This document shows positions 60,918-64,000 of a stretch of 64,000 nucleotides of DNA, one piece after another; position 1 is the stretch's first letter, and each line of letters begins with the position of its first letter. The notes below the pieces were generated by a model that saw nothing but the letters and a program-made list of their open reading frames with translations, was not told the DNA's origin and did no database searches. Source of the stretch: Micropterix aruncella. Its lineage: Eukaryota; Arthropoda; Insecta; Lepidoptera; Micropterigidae. Made by a program: the position numbers and the translations under genes. Location: positions 60,828,965 to 60,892,964 of the forward strand of contig OX155980.1 in assembly GCA_944548615.1 (NCBI GenBank). The letters run 5' to 3'.

Positions 60918-63400
60918 ATGCCGTCTATCTCACATTTATATTATCAAAATGTCAACGGTCTGCGATCCAAAACACATGACTTTAAGGTAAATTGCTTAAA
61001 TTGTGATTTCCCAATAATTGCGTTTGTTAGAACTTATCTAAAACCGAGCGTTTTAACCGCCGAATTATTCGATTACTCGAGTAATTATGAGGTTTACCGG
61101 CGAGACAGAGAGCACGGTGCGGGTGGCAACAAGATGGACGGGGAGGGGCTTTTATCGCTTTCAAAAGCGATATCAGGTGCAGAAGGCAGAGTCGATGAGG
61201 GAGTAAAGATGGTGAGGCCCTATGGGTAACGACTTCACTTGACAGAAAATGTACACCTCTGTTGTGTAAACCAAACTCTACGCTTGCTACTTATAACGTA
61301 TTTTCGGAAAAGTTTTCAAAAGTATGTCTCTTCATCCTGCAGACACTTTTTAGGTGACACGAACTTGCCACACATTAATTGGAATAATGCATCCCAAAAA
61401 TATTTTCTTGGATCCGTTTCTCTTTCTTCTACACCTTCTTGCTGCCGGAAGACCGGCATCACAAGTCTTTTATCGTTAATTTAGAGAATACGCCAATATA
61501 TAAAACGCACACTTCCTTAAAAAATAAAGTCAACTAGAGCCAACTATCCTGAAAAAAAATTGAGACAACTATCCTGAAATCATAACGGCATTGAGAGACG
61601 GCATTGTAATAATTTATTTGTAAATAATTCTGTGGATGATTTTGTCAACATTTTTTATAACAAAATTAGGAATATTACAGATGCACATGTACCCTTAAAG
61701 CACAATCGTCCCCTTAACTATCCCTAATGATATTGGATAAGCAGAAACACCATAAAAAATGGAAAAAAATCAAAAGGCCCCCGATTATTTTAAATTCTCA
61801 CAGCTAAGTGAGATTGAAATCTTGATAAAAGATTGAAATCGTAAATACATTAAACGCACTGAATCGTCGAGGAAAAATAATATTTACGAGTTTTGGTCGT
61901 TCGTACATAACAGCCCAGTTAATCGGGGTCTACCTAAAATTATGTCTTTCGGAGGCACTACCTCATCCAACTGTCGAACTGTGTGTGACTTATCCGCTGA
62001 TTATTTCAGTTCGGTTACGAACCAGTTCCTTCAGCGAGCGGGATAGGGGTGGGGGCTGCGGCGCCTGCCGTGAGTACTGCGGCGGCGCTCCCCGCCGCTG
62101 TTTCTCCCCCAGCCACTGACGATAACTTATGTGCGGTTACTCTCGCCCTAGTGGAAATCAAATTTACAGATATTAAAAGTTATATTGATCGATTAGACAT
62201 TAGTAAAGACGGTCTACCACCGCTCTTTATTAAACAGTGCTTTCCGGAAATTATTCCGCCATTATTATATTTTTTACCGAATCTGTGCGAACCGGCGTTT
62301 ATCCTGAGAAAAGGAAGATGGCCCCTATCACTCCAATTATTAAGTCGGGAGATAAAAGCGAAGTCAAAAACGATCGGCCTATATCGAAACTGAGTGTTTT
62401 GGCAAGCCATTAGAATATCTCGTATGTCGGAGCGTTTCATCCGCGTACAAAAATATCATTATACAACAGCAGCACGGTTTCGTCGCCGGTCGGTTAATTA
62501 ATACTAACCTATTACTATATACAAACTACATAGCTAACTGGCTGGACAGCCGCAAGCAAACGGGACGTGATATTTACAGACTTTTCAGAAGCTTTCGTCA
62601 AAGTGAATACCTCATTGCTCTAGCAGAAGTTAAACCGTTTAGGTATTTACGCTTCATTGCTACGCTGGATGGCATCATACATATCGAATCGATCTCAATT
62701 AGTCGAAATAAACGAACATTTATCGAAAGTCATCGACGTCGCTTCCGGTGTGCCACCATGTCGTTTTCTAGATCTCATAAGCCTACACATTACCAATATG
62801 ATATTAATGCACATATACCGGAAAGAGTTTCGGAATTCACAGACTTGGGTATAACATTTAATAGTAAACTTAGCTTCAATACTCACATCGAGCTAATGAC
62901 CTTCAAGTGTTACCAGTTGCTGGGATTCATTTGGAGGGTAACGAAGCCTTTCAAGGATTTCCGCGTTGTAATGCTCCTGTTTACATCGCTTGTCTAGAGT
63001 AGGTTGGAGTTAGGCAGCGTGGTTATGTTATCCATGTTATGAAGAATATGTTTCTGATATCACAATAGTTCAGAAAACGGTTTTTAGGTGGATGCGTTTG
63101 AAATTCTTTAATGAAATAGAATTCGCGGATTACAACGCCCAAACTCAATTTTTTGAATGTCAATCTGTGAAGACGAGACGTACTCTTATAGATATTCTCG
63201 TCGTTAATTCACTCTTTACCCATAAGCTCGACTGCCCTGATCTGCTTAGTTGTTTCCCGCTTAACGTTCCGTCGACCCACATAACTCGTCGTTGTGATAT
63301 GTTCCTCCCGCCGCCCCTTTGTTCAACCAATAACGGACTATTCTCGCCGGTGCCCTGTATAATGCGCTCATAAGTGCAAATTGTAAATTGCTTGATGGTA
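60918..63400 (+). pseudogene. LINE ORF2 remnant with catalytic box deleted
   Basis: The endonuclease start MPSISHLYYQNVNGLRSK and GDTNLPHINW are clear. RT pieces at 62200-62700 include VPIIKSGDKS, NDRPISKLSVFGK, QQQHGFVAGR and, at 62740-62760, ASGVPP in place of GVPQGS. About 5 bp later the frame already reads MSFSRSHKPTHYQYDI and VSEFTDLGITFNSKLSF, which normally follow FADD by tens of residues. The FADD segment is therefore deleted. The C-terminal blocks VQKTVFRWMRLKFFN, RRTLIDILVVNSLF and CFPLNVPSTHITRR close the ORF. A low-complexity Ala-Pro insert lies at 62041-62110. Confidence 0.8.
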
Positions 63401-63585
63401 TGCTCCTAAGTAAATCACAATTCAAGCAACTAACCTCTGCAAAAATAACAGATTAAAAACGAAACTGAAATTAAAATAAAATATCTAAGGTGCTATAAAA
63501 TATCTAACGATTTTAGATTTACATTAAATAACTCCATTATCTCTAGTACGTACTGATGTAAATTCTAAAATAAAGAGTAAGTAAG

Positions 63586-64000
63586 TTGTTCTTGCCCCGG
63601 AACGGAAAATTCGTAGATCCGGGGCTGTGTCTACAAAATGATTATATTAATTTAGACTACATTATTTATACTGAAAATAACATTTATTTTCCAAAATTTA
63701 TAGTGTGAATTATCATTTTTTTATATTTTGATCTCAATATTTAATTAGTTGCTAAAACGATATAAGTCCAGGGATTTCAAGCATCACTAAAAAAAATATA
63801 ATTTTAATTTAAACCAGAAACCATACAAACTTTAATCAAAGTCCTGTAAGTCTATAAAACAGTGTAATTAGAAAAACTTTTCATATATATTTTTATAGGA
63901 GGTTGTTTTTTAAGACTGACTCATATTTTTACCGTGGAATGATTGATTAATGCAAGAGGTGGGACACTTTCCACGCATAATCGTTTGTTTGTTTTTACTC
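63586..64000. other. Serrate intron continuing, no feature
   Basis: AT-rich sequence to the window end. No exon for the Serrate cytoplasmic tail was recognised. Confidence 0.4.

Larger units (their letters stand above)
59600..63585 (+). mobile_element. Near full-length two-ORF LINE (CR1/Jockey-like), dead
   Basis: About 4 kb with ORF1 (59651-60831), ORF2 endonuclease, RT and C-terminal region, then a 3' UTR with aataaagagtaagtaagt at 63570-63585. It is full of stops and frameshifts and has lost the RT catalytic box. Confidence 0.85.

Overview
The window looks like genomic DNA of a moth or butterfly. It is AT-rich and repeat-laden. It holds a short non-autonomous Helitron of a type I recognise from Lepidoptera, mariner, IS630-like and hAT remnants, and many 5'-truncated LINE fragments. 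The taxon is inferred from repeat style and was not tested.

The only host gene I can support is the 3' two thirds of a Serrate/Jagged Notch ligand on the + strand, in 14 exons between 19246 and 58371. Splice phases agree at all 13 internal junctions and give 809 uninterrupted codons. In order they encode EGF repeats equivalent to Jagged EGF5 to EGF16, a von Willebrand C-type cysteine-rich region, a membrane-proximal ectodomain, one transmembrane helix and the start of the cytoplasmic tail. The signal peptide, MNNL and DSL domains and the first EGF repeats were not found and should lie upstream. The C-terminal tail should lie downstream. The intron between exons 3 and 4 is 20.2 kb.

Layout: 1-4760 holds LINE fragments bracketed by two inverted copies of a 0.59 kb repeat (family E). 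4763-19245 holds a deleted mariner, an assembly gap, a tandem pair of family A elements, a third family E copy, tRNA-like and LINE scraps, and an IS630/Tc1-type element. 19246-21989 holds exons 1-3. 21990-42213 is the large intron, with a Helitron, family A and B copies, a 183-bp palindrome, several LINE 3' ends, an RLE-type LINE ORF and a (TA)n block. 42214-58371 holds exons 4-14, with an RNase H-bearing LINE and a hAT remnant in introns. 58372-64000 is the next intron, with a fold-back MITE and a dead two-ORF LINE.

The most novel item is family A, a GC-rich dispersed repeat with six copies. They share one end, differ in length at the other, and have 10-16 bp target duplications but no poly-A tail. 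This looks like retroposition without a conventional tail. Two copies sit back to back on the same 14-bp target, one sits inside family E, and two sit inside GT/CA-rich parts of another repeat (family B).
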